A stretch of 64,000 nucleotides of DNA. It comes from Synechococcus sp. CCY 9618. GTDB taxonomy: Bacteria > Cyanobacteriota > Cyanobacteriia > PCC-6307 > Cyanobiaceae. The notes under the pieces were generated by a model. That model saw nothing but the letters and a program-made list of their open reading frames with translations. It was not told the origin of the DNA and made no database searches. The stretch lies in assembly GCF_019038415.1 (NCBI RefSeq), contig NZ_JAFKRG010000049.1, forward strand, positions 28,488 to 92,487, read 5' to 3'. Made by a program: the position numbers and the translations under genes. Below, in pieces: positions 1 through 7,448 of this stretch; the first letter of the stretch is position 1; the number at the start of each line of letters is the position of its first letter.

Positions 1-629
1 CAAACGACGGCACCATCTCAGTGGCCTCACTGGTGGTGGGCATCGCCGCGTCGGGCGCACCGCGCAGCACCATTCTGTTGTCGGGCATCGCCGCCACCGT
101 GGCCGGGGCGATGTCGATGGCGGCGGGGGAGTACGTCTCGGTGCAGTCCCAGGCCGACACGGAGCGGGCCGACCTGGCCAAGGAACGGCGCGAACTGCAG
201 ACGGATCCGGTCGGCGAGCTGGCAGAACTCACCGAGATCTACCGGCAGCGGGGGCTGGATCCGGTCCTGGCGCGCCAGGTGGCCGAGCAGCTCACCCTTC
301 GCGACGCCCTCGGCGCCCACGCCCGCGAGGAACTGGGCCTCAGCGAGACCCTGCGGGCCCGCCCGATCCAGGCCGCCCTGGCCTCCGCCGCCAGCTTCGC
401 GGTGGGCTCGGTGGTGCCGATCACCACGATCCTGTTCAGCCCGCCGGAGCGCATCACCCTGGTCACCACCCTCAGCGCCCTGGCGGCCCTGATGCTGCTC
501 GGCGGCCTGGCGGCCGGGGCCGGCGGCGCCTCGATCGGGCAGGGGGCGCTGCGGATGCTGTTCTGGGGCGCCCTGGCCATGGCCCTCACCGCCGCGGTGG
601 GCCACCTGTTCGGGGTGGCGGCCGTCTGA
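1..629 (+). CDS. VIT family (VIT1/CCC1-like) metal transporter, 5' partial
   Basis: The reading frame is already open at base 3 (N-D-G-T-I-S), so the start lies left of the window. About 209 residues are visible. The stretch NDGTISVASLVVGIAASGA matches the first transmembrane region of VIT1/CCC1 proteins, which move Fe2+/Mn2+ across a membrane. A charged cytoplasmic stretch follows (AGEYVSVQSQADTERADLAKE, then an acidic and Gln-rich loop), with three hydrophobic segments near the C-terminus. The AGEYVS motif is typical of the family. The stop is TGA at 627-629. Family assignment is firm; the metal carried cannot be read from the sequence. The neighbour pyrC is 76 bases downstream on the same strand and functionally unrelated. 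Confidence 0.85.
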   Translation, partial: NDGTISVASLVVGIAASGAPRSTILLSGIAATVAGAMSMAAGEYVSVQSQADTERADLAKERRELQTDPVGELAELTEIYRQRGLDPVLARQVAEQLTLRDALGAHAREELGLSETLRARPIQAALASAASFAVGSVVPITTILFSPPERITLVTTLSALAALMLLGGLAAGAGGASIGQGALRMLFWGALAMALTAAVGHLFGVAAV

Positions 630-705
630 GCCAGGCCCGGCCGTCCGGAGAGGAGACTGGCCGGGGGCTGCAGCCGGCACCGCCTCCCGTGATGGACCCC
701 TCCCG

Positions 706-1776
706 ATGAGCAGCACCGCCCCCGCCCGCCTGTGCCTGCGCCGTCCGGACGACTGGCACGTGCACCTGCGCGACGGGGCCCTGCTGCAGGCGGTCGCGCC
801 GGCTACGGCACGGACGTTCGCACGGGCGATCGTGATGCCCAACCTCAGCCCGCCGATCACCACGGTGGCGGCGGCCGAGGCCTACGGGGCGAGGATCCGG
901 GCCGCCCTGCCCGATGGCAGCCGCTTCACACCGCTGCTCACCGCCTACATCACCGACACGATCGCGCCGGGGGAGATTGCCCGGGGCCACCGCGAAGGGG
1001 TGTTCACCGCCTGCAAGCTCTACCCGGCCCACGCCACCACCAACGCCGCCGCCGGCGTGAGCGACCTGGGGCGCATCGGGGCGGTGCTGGAGACCATGGA
1101 GCGGATCGGCATGCCCCTGCTGATCCACGGCGAGGTGACCGACGCCGAGGTGGACATCTTCGATCGGGAAGCGGTGTTCATCGAACGCCAGCTGGCGCCG
1201 CTGCTGGCGCGGCACCCGGGGCTGAAGGTGGTGCTGGAGCACATCACCACGGCCGATGCCGTGGCGTTTGTGAGGGCAGGGGGCCCCAACCTGGCGGCCA
1301 CCATCACCCCCCACCACCTGCACATCAACCGCAACGCCATGTTCCGCGGCGGCCTGCGGCCGGATTTCTATTGCCTGCCCGTCGCCAAGCGCGAACGGCA
1401 CCGGCTGGCCCTGCGCCAGGCGGCCACATCAGGGGAGCCCTGCTTCTTCCTGGGCACCGACTCGGCCCCCCACCCCCGCTCGGCCAAGGAGGCCGCCTGC
1501 GGCTGCGCCGGCATCTACAACGCCCCCTTCGCCCTCGAAAGCTATGCGGAGGTGTTCGAGCAGGAGGGAGCGCTGGAGCACCTGGAGGCCTTCGCCTCGG
1601 AGCACGGCCCGCACTTCTACGGCCTGCCCCTGAACGAAGACAGCATCACCCTGGTGCGGGACTCGCACACGGTGCCGCCCCGGCTGCACGGCAACGCCGC
1701 CGGTGGGGAAGCCACCGATCTGGTGCCGTTTCATGCGGGGCAGGTATTGCAGTGGCGGGTGGGGGAGGAGGGGTGA
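706..1776 (+). CDS. pyrC: dihydroorotase, homodimeric PyrC type
   Basis: 356 residues, close to the usual ~345 of PyrC. The enzyme cyclises N-carbamoyl-aspartate to dihydroorotate, the third step of de novo pyrimidine synthesis. The metal ligands are visible: H18 and H20 in DDWHVHLRDG, the lysine that becomes carboxylated (K104 in FTACKLYPAHATTN), then HGEVTD, LEHITT and the late Asp in GTDSAPH. MPNLSPPITT is also a family signature. ATG at 706 is chosen because the conserved RRPDDWHVH motif begins a dozen residues in. The fused pyrF-pyrE gene lies 7 kb away on the same strand. Confidence 0.95.
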   Translation: MSSTAPARLCLRRPDDWHVHLRDGALLQAVAPATARTFARAIVMPNLSPPITTVAAAEAYGARIRAALPDGSRFTPLLTAYITDTIAPGEIARGHREGVFTACKLYPAHATTNAAAGVSDLGRIGAVLETMERIGMPLLIHGEVTDAEVDIFDREAVFIERQLAPLLARHPGLKVVLEHITTADAVAFVRAGGPNLAATITPHHLHINRNAMFRGGLRPDFYCLPVAKRERHRLALRQAATSGEPCFFLGTDSAPHPRSAKEAACGCAGIYNAPFALESYAEVFEQEGALEHLEAFASEHGPHFYGLPLNEDSITLVRDSHTVPPRLHGNAAGGEATDLVPFHAGQVLQWRVGEEG

Positions 1777-2141
1777 AGGCGCCTGGCCTTCCGAGAAGTG
1801 TTGTCCAGAGCACCAGCAGCACTGACGATTGATGTCGTCGTCCCTGGAGGGATCGGCCACTCGGGCAGCACGGAAAGGCCCCGGGAATAGACGGGGCATG
1901 CAGCATGGAATAACTGCGCGGGTCGTCCCATCCCGCGGGGACTTACGCCATGCATCGCGGAAACGGTGATGCACGCAGCGTCAGAGGCTGCGAAGTGTCA
2001 AAGTGATGGCGCCAGAGGGCTCCTGGCGATCACCAGGCAGGAGAATAGCTACATGGGCGGCGCCGGCAACCTCAGCTGGCGTGCATCACGGAACCACCCA
2101 TTTAGTAGTTAGCCGCATCTTTCACTCATTGGCAAACTAGA
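1777..2141 (+). other. intergenic stretch between pyrC and the cassette array
   Basis: No convincing gene is seen in these 365 bases. GC falls sharply towards the right end, marking the transition from host-like to cassette DNA. A GTTAGCC heptamer at 2108-2114 fits the simple-site consensus GTTRRRY and is the likely left recombination point of the first cassette. I found no pairing left arm for it upstream, so whether it is the end of a decayed attC or an attI-like site is open. Confidence 0.5.
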
Positions 2142-2592
2142 ATGAAGAGATCTATTCCTGTCATAGCCTTGCTAATTGCTTCCCTTGCAGGATGCGACAA
2201 GGCGGACACCAAAACCGATAACATCACCCTACATTACTTAAATGCCAAGATCTATCCCGGCTCGGCCATTGTCTGCGAACTACGGCGAGTGTCCAACCGG
2301 GATTTCATTGGCTGCTACGGCAAAACAATGAGCGGTCGATCCAATATTCATCTATGGGAATATCAGAATGGAAAGTATCTTGCCATCAATGGAACAGCAA
2401 GGCGCGCTGCAGAGATTCACTTTGGCGGCCATAATAATTTGGCGATTCCGCCACTTCCGCTACCTAAAGAGATTGATATTGGCAGAGTATTAGATGAGTT
2501 TCAGTGACATTGCGGCTAACATCAAGATTCAGAAGCCGGGATCGAATGGTATCGTCTATACCAAACTCATGGCCCGCTTCTGATCTTGGGCG
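2108..2592 (+). mobile_element. integron gene cassette 1 (lipoprotein)
   Basis: The segment runs from a GTTAGCC heptamer (2108) to the recombination point in the right arm (G^TTAGAC) of the attC at 2514-2598. It contains one short ORF in the cassette orientation, ending a few bases before the attC left arm, which is the classic cassette layout. Base composition is visibly lower in GC than the flanking pyrC and malic enzyme genes. The right boundary is well supported; the left boundary rests on a single heptamer. Confidence 0.6.
2142..2507 (+). CDS. small lipoprotein of unknown function, cassette-borne
   Basis: 121 residues. The N-terminus MKRSIPVIALLIASLAGCDK is a lipoprotein signal: positive start, hydrophobic core and an LAGC lipobox with C18 as the lipidated residue. 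The mature part is about 100 residues, mixed alpha/beta in character, with cysteines in AIVCELRR and FIGCYGK that could pair, and no domain I recognise. It ends 6 bases before the attC left arm. Codon use is AT-richer than the neighbouring core genes (ATT, AAA, TTA are common), consistent with arrival by cassette capture. The function is unknown. Confidence 0.65.
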   Translation: MKRSIPVIALLIASLAGCDKADTKTDNITLHYLNAKIYPGSAIVCELRRVSNRDFIGCYGKTMSGRSNIHLWEYQNGKYLAINGTARRAAEIHFGGHNNLAIPPLPLPKEIDIGRVLDEFQ

Positions 2593-2598
2593 TTAGAC
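2514..2598 (+). repeat. attC recombination site 1 (85 bp)
   Basis: Outer arms GGCTAAC (2514-2520) and GTTAGAC (2592-2598) fit RYYYAAC/GTTRRRY. Inside them TCAAGATTCAGAAGCCGGG pairs with CCCGCTTCTGATCTTGG, leaving an unpaired T and an unpaired C on the left arm. These are the extrahelical bases that orient attC folding for the integron integrase. It closely resembles the site at 3623-3709, as expected for attC sites of one integron population. Confidence 0.88.
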
Positions 2599-3703
2599 GG
2601 GTAGTGACCATAACTGCCATAATGATCAGGACAGCCAAGGACTGATGGCACGAATCTTTATATCTCATTCGTCCGTAGACAAGGCATTTGTCAGGCGTCT
2701 TTTTGAAGACCTTCGGACATTGGGTCATTCTCCATGGCTTGATGAGTGGCAGATCAAAGTCGGAGACTGCATCATCAGCTCAATCCAGGAAGGCTTAAGC
2801 TCATCCGACTACATCATAGTTGTGCTAAGTCCGGCTGCTGTCGCATCTGGCTGGGTAGAACGCGAATGGAAGGATGCTTACTGGACCGAAGTATCAGCAG
2901 GACGCACAATCGTATTGCCAGTCTTGTTGGCTGATTGCGAGGTTCCTTCTCTTATTCGAACCAAAAGATATGCAGACTTTAGGACCAAGTACGAGCTTGG
3001 CCTCGCAACGTTATGCCAGGCTATTTTGCCTCCCCAGCTGGCAGAAGCTCAACAAGATCTTGAGTTAGAGGGATCAGCCTCGTCTTCGGTCACTAAGTTA
3101 ATCTCACAAATACATGATGGAACTCAGCCATTAAGTAAATCAATTGCCGATGCGTTTGAGATTGCTAATCGGCTAAGAGATAAGCCTCTAATGGAGTTTT
3201 GTAGTAACGAGCTTGCTGGCTGGAAGAGACCCGAAGCAACATCAGACCCGCCGTCGTACCGCTCGTTTATCACCTACTTATCATTTGGCTATGTGGATCC
3301 TCAGTTGCTCAGTTTTTCATCTTCCGCTGATGCGCTATTTGGTTATATGGATGCTCATCCAAAAGAGTTTATTCAAAGGCGAACTCACTATAGCAGGCCT
3401 GTTGTGGAGTTGGAATCACAAGCTGAAGAACGGCCAGAAAATCCGAGGGCTTATGCACACTGGACACTGCCGTATAGCCAGGTTAACCCAGATGCTGATG
3501 AACCAGATCGACAAGTACATTGCTATGCACGTGCCACATGCTTTTCAGATATGCTTCAGAGAATTAAAAGTGAGCTAACGGGCCATCTGATTCGGCTGCT
3601 ACCTGCGTTGTAGAGGCCTTCCGTCTAACAACAAAATTCAGAAGACGGGAGCAGGAAGTGCATTATTACTGGACAGAGCTCTACCCGCTTCTGATCTGGG
3701 GCG
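2593..3703 (+). mobile_element. integron gene cassette 2 (TIR-AbiTii protein)
   Basis: A complete cassette bounded by the recombination points of two attC sites (G^TTAGAC at 2592/2593 and G^TTAGGC at 3703/3704). It carries one ORF that starts 52 bases after the left boundary and ends 9 bases before the attC left arm. The size (1.1 kb), single-gene content, orientation and low GC are standard for cassettes. Confidence 0.85.
2645..3613 (+). CDS. TIR domain-AbiTii domain protein, probable phage-defence effector
   Basis: 322 residues. Residues 1 to about 130 form a TIR domain: the opening ARIFISHSSVDKAFVRRL, the box-2-like DEWQIKVGDCI, the LSPAAVASGW strand and the helix WVEREW, where E74 sits at the catalytic glutamate position of NAD-cleaving TIRs. 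Residues about 151-210 (LISQIHDGTQPLSKSIADAF, then FCSNELAGW and PPSYRSF) resemble the AbiTii domain of abortive-infection proteins. The last ~110 residues are unassigned. Family knowledge suggests NAD depletion or signal production on phage infection, with the AbiTii part as sensor or regulator; that role is inference. It is the only gene of its cassette, so it is probably a single-gene system. Confidence 0.8.
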   Translation: MARIFISHSSVDKAFVRRLFEDLRTLGHSPWLDEWQIKVGDCIISSIQEGLSSSDYIIVVLSPAAVASGWVEREWKDAYWTEVSAGRTIVLPVLLADCEVPSLIRTKRYADFRTKYELGLATLCQAILPPQLAEAQQDLELEGSASSSVTKLISQIHDGTQPLSKSIADAFEIANRLRDKPLMEFCSNELAGWKRPEATSDPPSYRSFITYLSFGYVDPQLLSFSSSADALFGYMDAHPKEFIQRRTHYSRPVVELESQAEERPENPRAYAHWTLPYSQVNPDADEPDRQVHCYARATCFSDMLQRIKSELTGHLIRLLPAL

Positions 3704-3709
3704 TTAGGC
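3623..3709 (+). repeat. attC recombination site 2 (87 bp)
   Basis: Outer arms GTCTAAC (3623-3629) and GTTAGGC (3703-3709). Inner arms AATTCAGAAGACGGG and CCCGCTTCTGATCTGGGGC pair with extrahelical bases at the same places as in the attC at 2514-2598. The two sites share their arms but differ in the central loop, which is normal for attC sites of one array. Confidence 0.88.
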
Positions 3710-4014
3710 GGTCGTTTGAACAGCCATGGGTGACTGCCGATTACGACCAGAAGCTGCTGACCGGAAGAACGTCCTCGCGAATAATGTTTCTTCATGAACA
3801 GGTGGCTAACGAGCACGTGAACCACTGATACAATCTGTGTGCTGCTATCCAAAATCTATGCAGCATCATGGCGTTGAAGCTGCTGATCAGTTGCGGGCAC
3901 TTTGGGTTACAGAAACTGCAGCCGACTTCGGCGTAGAGATCGGAATCGCCCATTGAGGAGTTAGCCGGGCTCTTTAAGGCACCGAATGAGGCAAAGACAA
4001 AGCAGGGAGCGACG
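3710..4014 (+). other. cassette-region DNA without an obvious gene
   Basis: These 305 bases lie between attC site 2 and the MgtC-like gene. I see no ORF with a family match on either strand. They contain a perfectly complementary pair of heptamers, GGCTAAC (3804-3810) and GTTAGCC (3960-3966), 163 bases from end to end. The inner arms do not pair convincingly, so a third, degenerate attC or a non-coding cassette is possible but unproven. Confidence 0.4.
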
Positions 4015-4524
4015 ATGGACGTGTGGCAAGTGATACGCAATACTGTGCTATCGGAATTCTCCGAGATCACGGATGTGGCTCAAATTACCCGCATCATCTT
4101 ACGCTTGGTGCTTGCTGCGGCCCTTGGTGGCCTACTGGGGTACGAACGGGAGATCAAGGGCAGGGCAGCAGGATTGCGAACGCACATGCTGGTTTCTCTC
4201 GGGGCGGCGCTCTTCGTTCTCATTCCTCAACAAGTTGGAGCGTCGATTGCAGATTTGACTCGTGTGGTGCAGGGCTTGGCCGCTGGGGTGGGATTCCTTG
4301 GAGCCGGATCCATCATTATGGGAAGGCAGCAAGAAGATACAAAAGGTATGACCACGGCGGCGAGCATATGGCTAACAGCTGCAATCGGCGTAGCCTCAGG
4401 CATGGGACGGGAAGCGACGGCCATCCTGAGTACTGTCTTAGCCCTGGTGATCTTGTCCTTAATTCCCAAATTCGAACGGTTGCTTGAAAGCCGTGGAAGA
4501 AGGAGAAATTCCAAGTCGGGCTGA
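4015..4524 (+). CDS. MgtC/SapB family membrane protein
   Basis: 169 residues, about the length of short MgtC/SapB proteins. The first ~150 residues carry the family core: LRLVLAAALGGLLGYEREIK, RTHMLVSLGAALF, GLAAGVGFLGAGSII and TTAASIWLTAAIGVASGMG, giving about five membrane segments. MgtC proteins modulate Mg2+ adaptation and F-type ATP synthase in some bacteria; the role of environmental homologues is unclear. The C-terminus is short and basic (ESRGRRRNSKSG), with no extra ACT-like domain. The gene has cassette-like composition and is followed by an attC-type right arm at 4622, so it is probably a captured cassette gene. Confidence 0.85.
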   Translation: MDVWQVIRNTVLSEFSEITDVAQITRIILRLVLAAALGGLLGYEREIKGRAAGLRTHMLVSLGAALFVLIPQQVGASIADLTRVVQGLAAGVGFLGAGSIIMGRQQEDTKGMTTAASIWLTAAIGVASGMGREATAILSTVLALVILSLIPKFERLLESRGRRRNSKSG

Positions 4525-4628
4525 ACAACCATGATACAGACTTGGCCATATCCGAAGAACGTAAGCCCCGTGTGGGGTTGCCAAGGTTATTTGCCACTGC
4601 GGCGCTTTGCCATTCTTGAGCGTTAGGT
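4520..4628 (+). repeat. probable degenerate attC site after the MgtC-like gene
   Basis: The segment ends in CATTCTTGAGCGTTAGGT, with GTTAGGT at 4622-4628, very like the right end of known attC sites. The left side has GCTGAAC (4520-4526) overlapping the stop codon of the MgtC-like gene, one base off the RYYYAAC consensus. Inner-arm pairing is weak. The right arm is likely real; the whole site is less certain than the two upstream ones. Confidence 0.45.
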
Positions 4629-4631
4629 CGC

Positions 4632-5087
4632 ATGGACAGTTCCGCGATCTCCAGCCACATAACCAGCAAATTTGCTGGCATTCAGCCAATTCCCGCCTGG
4701 GGAGAGGTCTCGTTCTTCTACAATCCAGGCGGCAAACTTCCTCGAGGCGTCTACTTCGCTACGCTCAAGGACAAGGACGGCAGCAATGACCGTGCGTCCG
4801 ATCTCCAGCGCCCGGGGGTGTTCCGATTGAACATCGGCATCAGCAAGCCTACGTATCGCTCTCTATTCGGAGAGCAGCCAGCTAGACCGCCAGCCGGCGG
4901 TGTCGTCGATACGGGGCATGATTTCACTGCGCTGGACCAGCTTCTGCCACATCCTGTGTACGGCTGGATGTCGTGGGTTTGCGTGCTCAATCCGAGTGCT
5001 GTCACCTTCAAGACCATTGAGCCGCTTCTGGCTGAGGCCTACGATCTCGCAGTCGCCAAGTTTGCCAAACGGGCTGCGTGCGGATGA
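4632..5087 (+). CDS. DUF6194-like protein of unknown function
   Basis: 151 residues, soluble, no signal peptide or membrane segment. It starts 4 bases after the GTTAGGT heptamer, as cassette genes often do. The conserved-looking parts are GEVSFFYNPGGKLPRGVYFA, RLNIGISKPTYRSLFG and the second half HPVYGWMSWVCVLNPS. This pattern resembles the DUF6194 family, which has no assigned activity. No attC was found downstream, so this may be the terminal cassette, or the right half of its site has been lost. Confidence 0.6.
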   Translation: MDSSAISSHITSKFAGIQPIPAWGEVSFFYNPGGKLPRGVYFATLKDKDGSNDRASDLQRPGVFRLNIGISKPTYRSLFGEQPARPPAGGVVDTGHDFTALDQLLPHPVYGWMSWVCVLNPSAVTFKTIEPLLAEAYDLAVAKFAKRAACG

Positions 5088-5118
5088 GGCCTACTCCCCG
5101 TAGAGCCGCCATGGGACC

Positions 5119-5311
5119 ATGAATACGCGAATCCAGAAGTGGGGAAACAGCCTTGGGCTGCAGATCCCGCGCGCTTGCCGAAGAAGTCGGCATTGGCCCT
5201 GGCTCGGAGGTCCATCTGAGTGTTCTTGAGGATCTCCTGGCGGACATCACTCCTGAACATCTTCATTCAGCAGTCGATGCTGGAGAGGCCGTTGGCATAG
5301 AGAGCTTCTGA
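5119..5311 (+). pseudogene. mazE-type antitoxin, frameshifted
   Basis: The start reads MNTRIQKWGNSLGLQIPRA, the SpoVT/AbrB-type DNA-binding start of MazE antitoxins. Just after it the frame shifts: the rest (LAEEVGIGPGSEVHL through GEAVGIESF and a stop at 5309-5311) is intact in the other frame. Comparison with the family pattern IP-R/K-A-L-A-E-E implies loss of two bases in the CG run at about 5169-5174. The stop overlaps the ATG of the following mazF by one base, which is typical translational coupling of such pairs. As written, the antitoxin cannot be made full length. Confidence 0.8.
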
Positions 5312-5592
5312 TGCCAGCCAGCGATGCTCCGGATCAAGGCAACTTGGTGTGGCTTGATTTCATCCTTCAGGCAGGCCTGGCCCTTCTGTGCCCAGTGATA
5401 TCACCGATCAAAGGCTATCCCTTCGAGGTCCGCCTTCCCGATGGTCTGGACGTTGGTGGCGTTGTGCTTTCTGATCAGCTCAAGAGCCTGGACTGGCGAG
5501 CAAGAAAGGCCCGGCTGATCGATCCTGCGCCTGCGGCGGTTGTCCAGCAGGTGACGGACAAACTCATCCCGTTACTGGATCCAGCCCGTTAA
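5311..5592 (+). pseudogene. mazF-type toxin with internal in-frame deletion
   Basis: 93 residues where MazF proteins of this type have about 110-115. The start GNLVWLDFILQAG and the later GLALLCPVISPIKGYPFEV, VVLSDQLKSLDWRARKA and the C-terminal helix match MazF mRNA interferases. The segment that normally lies between QAG and LALLCP (about 20 residues, including the H-E-Q-A-G-R-R-P-A stretch with the catalytic arginine) is missing, with the frame kept. The product would have the fold edges but not the active-site loop, so it is most likely non-toxic. It sits one base after the broken mazE. Confidence 0.75.
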
Positions 5593-5692
5593 GACCACTC
5601 CCTGACGTCAGGACTGGACGCCTGGCCACATCCCAGGCCACCCCCCCAAACCCCATGGATGATGGGGGCGCCAGCGGATCCAGGAGCCTCCC

Positions 5693-7444
5693 GTGGTCGC
5701 CGACCCCCCACGCCAGCGGAGCACCGGCCTCCGGGGCGCCGCGCTGCTCAACGATCCCCTGCTGAACAAGGGCACCGCCTTCAGCCGGGCGGAGCGCCAG
5801 GCCCTGGGGCTGGAGGCCCTGCTGCCCTGGCAGGTGGAAACGATCGAGGCCCAGGTGGAGCGCTGCTGGCAGGCCTTCGGGGCCATGGGCAGCGATCTGG
5901 AGCGCTACGCCTACCTGCAGACCCTGCGGGAGCGGAACGTCACCCTCTTCCACCGCGTCCTTGCAGGCCACATCGAGGCCGTGATGCCGGTCGTCTACAC
6001 CCCCACGGTGGGGCTGGCGATCCAGAGCTTCAGCCACACCTACCGCAGCCCCAGCCAGGGGATCTACCTGGCTGCCCCCCAGCAACACCAGCTCGAGGAG
6101 CTGCTCGCCCAGGCCTGCGCTGCCAGCGGCGGCGGGCCGCCCCAGCTGCTGCTGGTCACCGACGCCCAGGGCATCCTCGGCATCGGTGACCAGGGGGTGG
6201 GCGGCATCCAGATCTGCCAGGGCAAGCTGGCCGTCTACACCCTCTGCGCCGGCCTCGATCCGGCCCGGGGCCTGCCGGTGATGCTCGATGTGGGCACCGA
6301 CCGGAGCGAACTCCTGGCCGACCCCTGCTACCCCGGCCTGCGCCAGCCGCGGCTGCAGGGGGAGGCCTACACCGCCTTCCTCGATCGCTTCATCGATGCC
6401 GTGGAGCGGGTCTGCCCCGGCGCCCTGGTGCACTGGGAGGACTTCGGCGCCGCCCATGCCCGCCCCGTGCTGGAGGCCTACCGCCAGCGGGTGCCCAGCT
6501 TCAACGACGACATCCAGGGCACCAGCGGCGTGGCCGCCGCCGCGATCCTGGCCGGCCTGCGGGGCCTGGGCCAGCGGCTGGTCGACCAGCGGATCGTGAT
6601 CTTCGGGGCCGGCAGCGCCGGCTGCGGCATCGCCGAACGGCTCTGGCGCCTGCTGCAGCGCCAGGGGCTCAGCGCCGCCGCGGCCGCCGATCGCCTCTGG
6701 CTGATCGACCGAGACGGGCTGCTCCACAGCGGCAGCCCTGGCATGGGCGAGGGCGCCCGCCCCTTCGCAAAATCGGCTGAGGTGTTGCGCGAGCACTTCG
6801 GCACACCAACGGCCCCCAGCGGCGCAGGCTTCGGCCTCCAGGCGGTGATCGAAGCCGTGCAGCCCGGGGTGCTGATCGGCACCTCCACCGCCGCCGGGGC
6901 CTTCGACCAGGCGGTGGTGGAGGCCCTCTGCCGGGGCTGCGAGCGGCCGATCGTGCTGCCCCTCTCCAACCCCACCCGCCTGGCGGAGATCACCCCCGCC
7001 AACCTGCTGCTTTGGAGCCACGGCCGAGCCCTGGTGGCCACCGGCAGTCCCTTCGGCCCGGTGGCCAGCGCCGACCCCGAAGGCCGGCCCCGCGAACGGG
7101 TGATCGGCCAGTGCAACAACTGCTTCGTGTTCCCCGGCCTGGGCTACGGCGCCGTGGCGGTGGGGGCCACCGAGGTGAGCGAGGCCATGATCGATGCCAG
7201 CATCGAGGCCCTGGCGCGGGTGATCCCGGCCGCCGCCGACCCCGACGCCCCGCTGATGCCGCCCCTGGCCGCCGTTCAGGAGGTGTCGCGCGCCGTGGCC
7301 GAGGCGGTGGCGCTGGCGGCGGTGGCCGAGGGGCTGGCCCGGCTGGCCGCCACACCCGAGCAGGCCCTGGAGCGGCTGGAGGCCTGCCGCTGGAGCCCCG
7401 AGTACCCGGCACTGCAGGCCGCCACCCCAGCTTCAGCCGACTGA
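5693..7444 (+). CDS. NAD(P)-dependent malic enzyme
   Basis: 583 residues, the length of large bacterial NAD-malic enzymes (MaeA/SfcA). It decarboxylates malate to pyruvate, which could feed the pyruvate:flavodoxin oxidoreductase encoded later. Signatures in order: LLNDPLLNKGTAFSRAER, the catalytic Tyr in VVYTPTVG, the Lys in GGIQICQGKLAVYT, the metal site WEDFGAAHA and FNDDIQGTSG, the dinucleotide fold IVIFGAGSAGCGIAE, and LPLSNPT plus NNCFVFPG near the end. The GTG at 5693 is the first start that leaves a plausible N-terminus; the exact start is uncertain. The next gene begins 4 bases after the stop. Confidence 0.93.
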   Translation: MVADPPRQRSTGLRGAALLNDPLLNKGTAFSRAERQALGLEALLPWQVETIEAQVERCWQAFGAMGSDLERYAYLQTLRERNVTLFHRVLAGHIEAVMPVVYTPTVGLAIQSFSHTYRSPSQGIYLAAPQQHQLEELLAQACAASGGGPPQLLLVTDAQGILGIGDQGVGGIQICQGKLAVYTLCAGLDPARGLPVMLDVGTDRSELLADPCYPGLRQPRLQGEAYTAFLDRFIDAVERVCPGALVHWEDFGAAHARPVLEAYRQRVPSFNDDIQGTSGVAAAAILAGLRGLGQRLVDQRIVIFGAGSAGCGIAERLWRLLQRQGLSAAAAADRLWLIDRDGLLHSGSPGMGEGARPFAKSAEVLREHFGTPTAPSGAGFGLQAVIEAVQPGVLIGTSTAAGAFDQAVVEALCRGCERPIVLPLSNPTRLAEITPANLLLWSHGRALVATGSPFGPVASADPEGRPRERVIGQCNNCFVFPGLGYGAVAVGATEVSEAMIDASIEALARVIPAAADPDAPLMPPLAAVQEVSRAVAEAVALAAVAEGLARLAATPEQALERLEACRWSPEYPALQAATPASAD

Positions 7445-7448
7445 CCCC

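Noticed and set aside
2108..2114. attI site for the array
   Set aside because: Only one heptamer is seen, with no integrase gene or integrase-binding arms; it is recorded only as a possible boundary.
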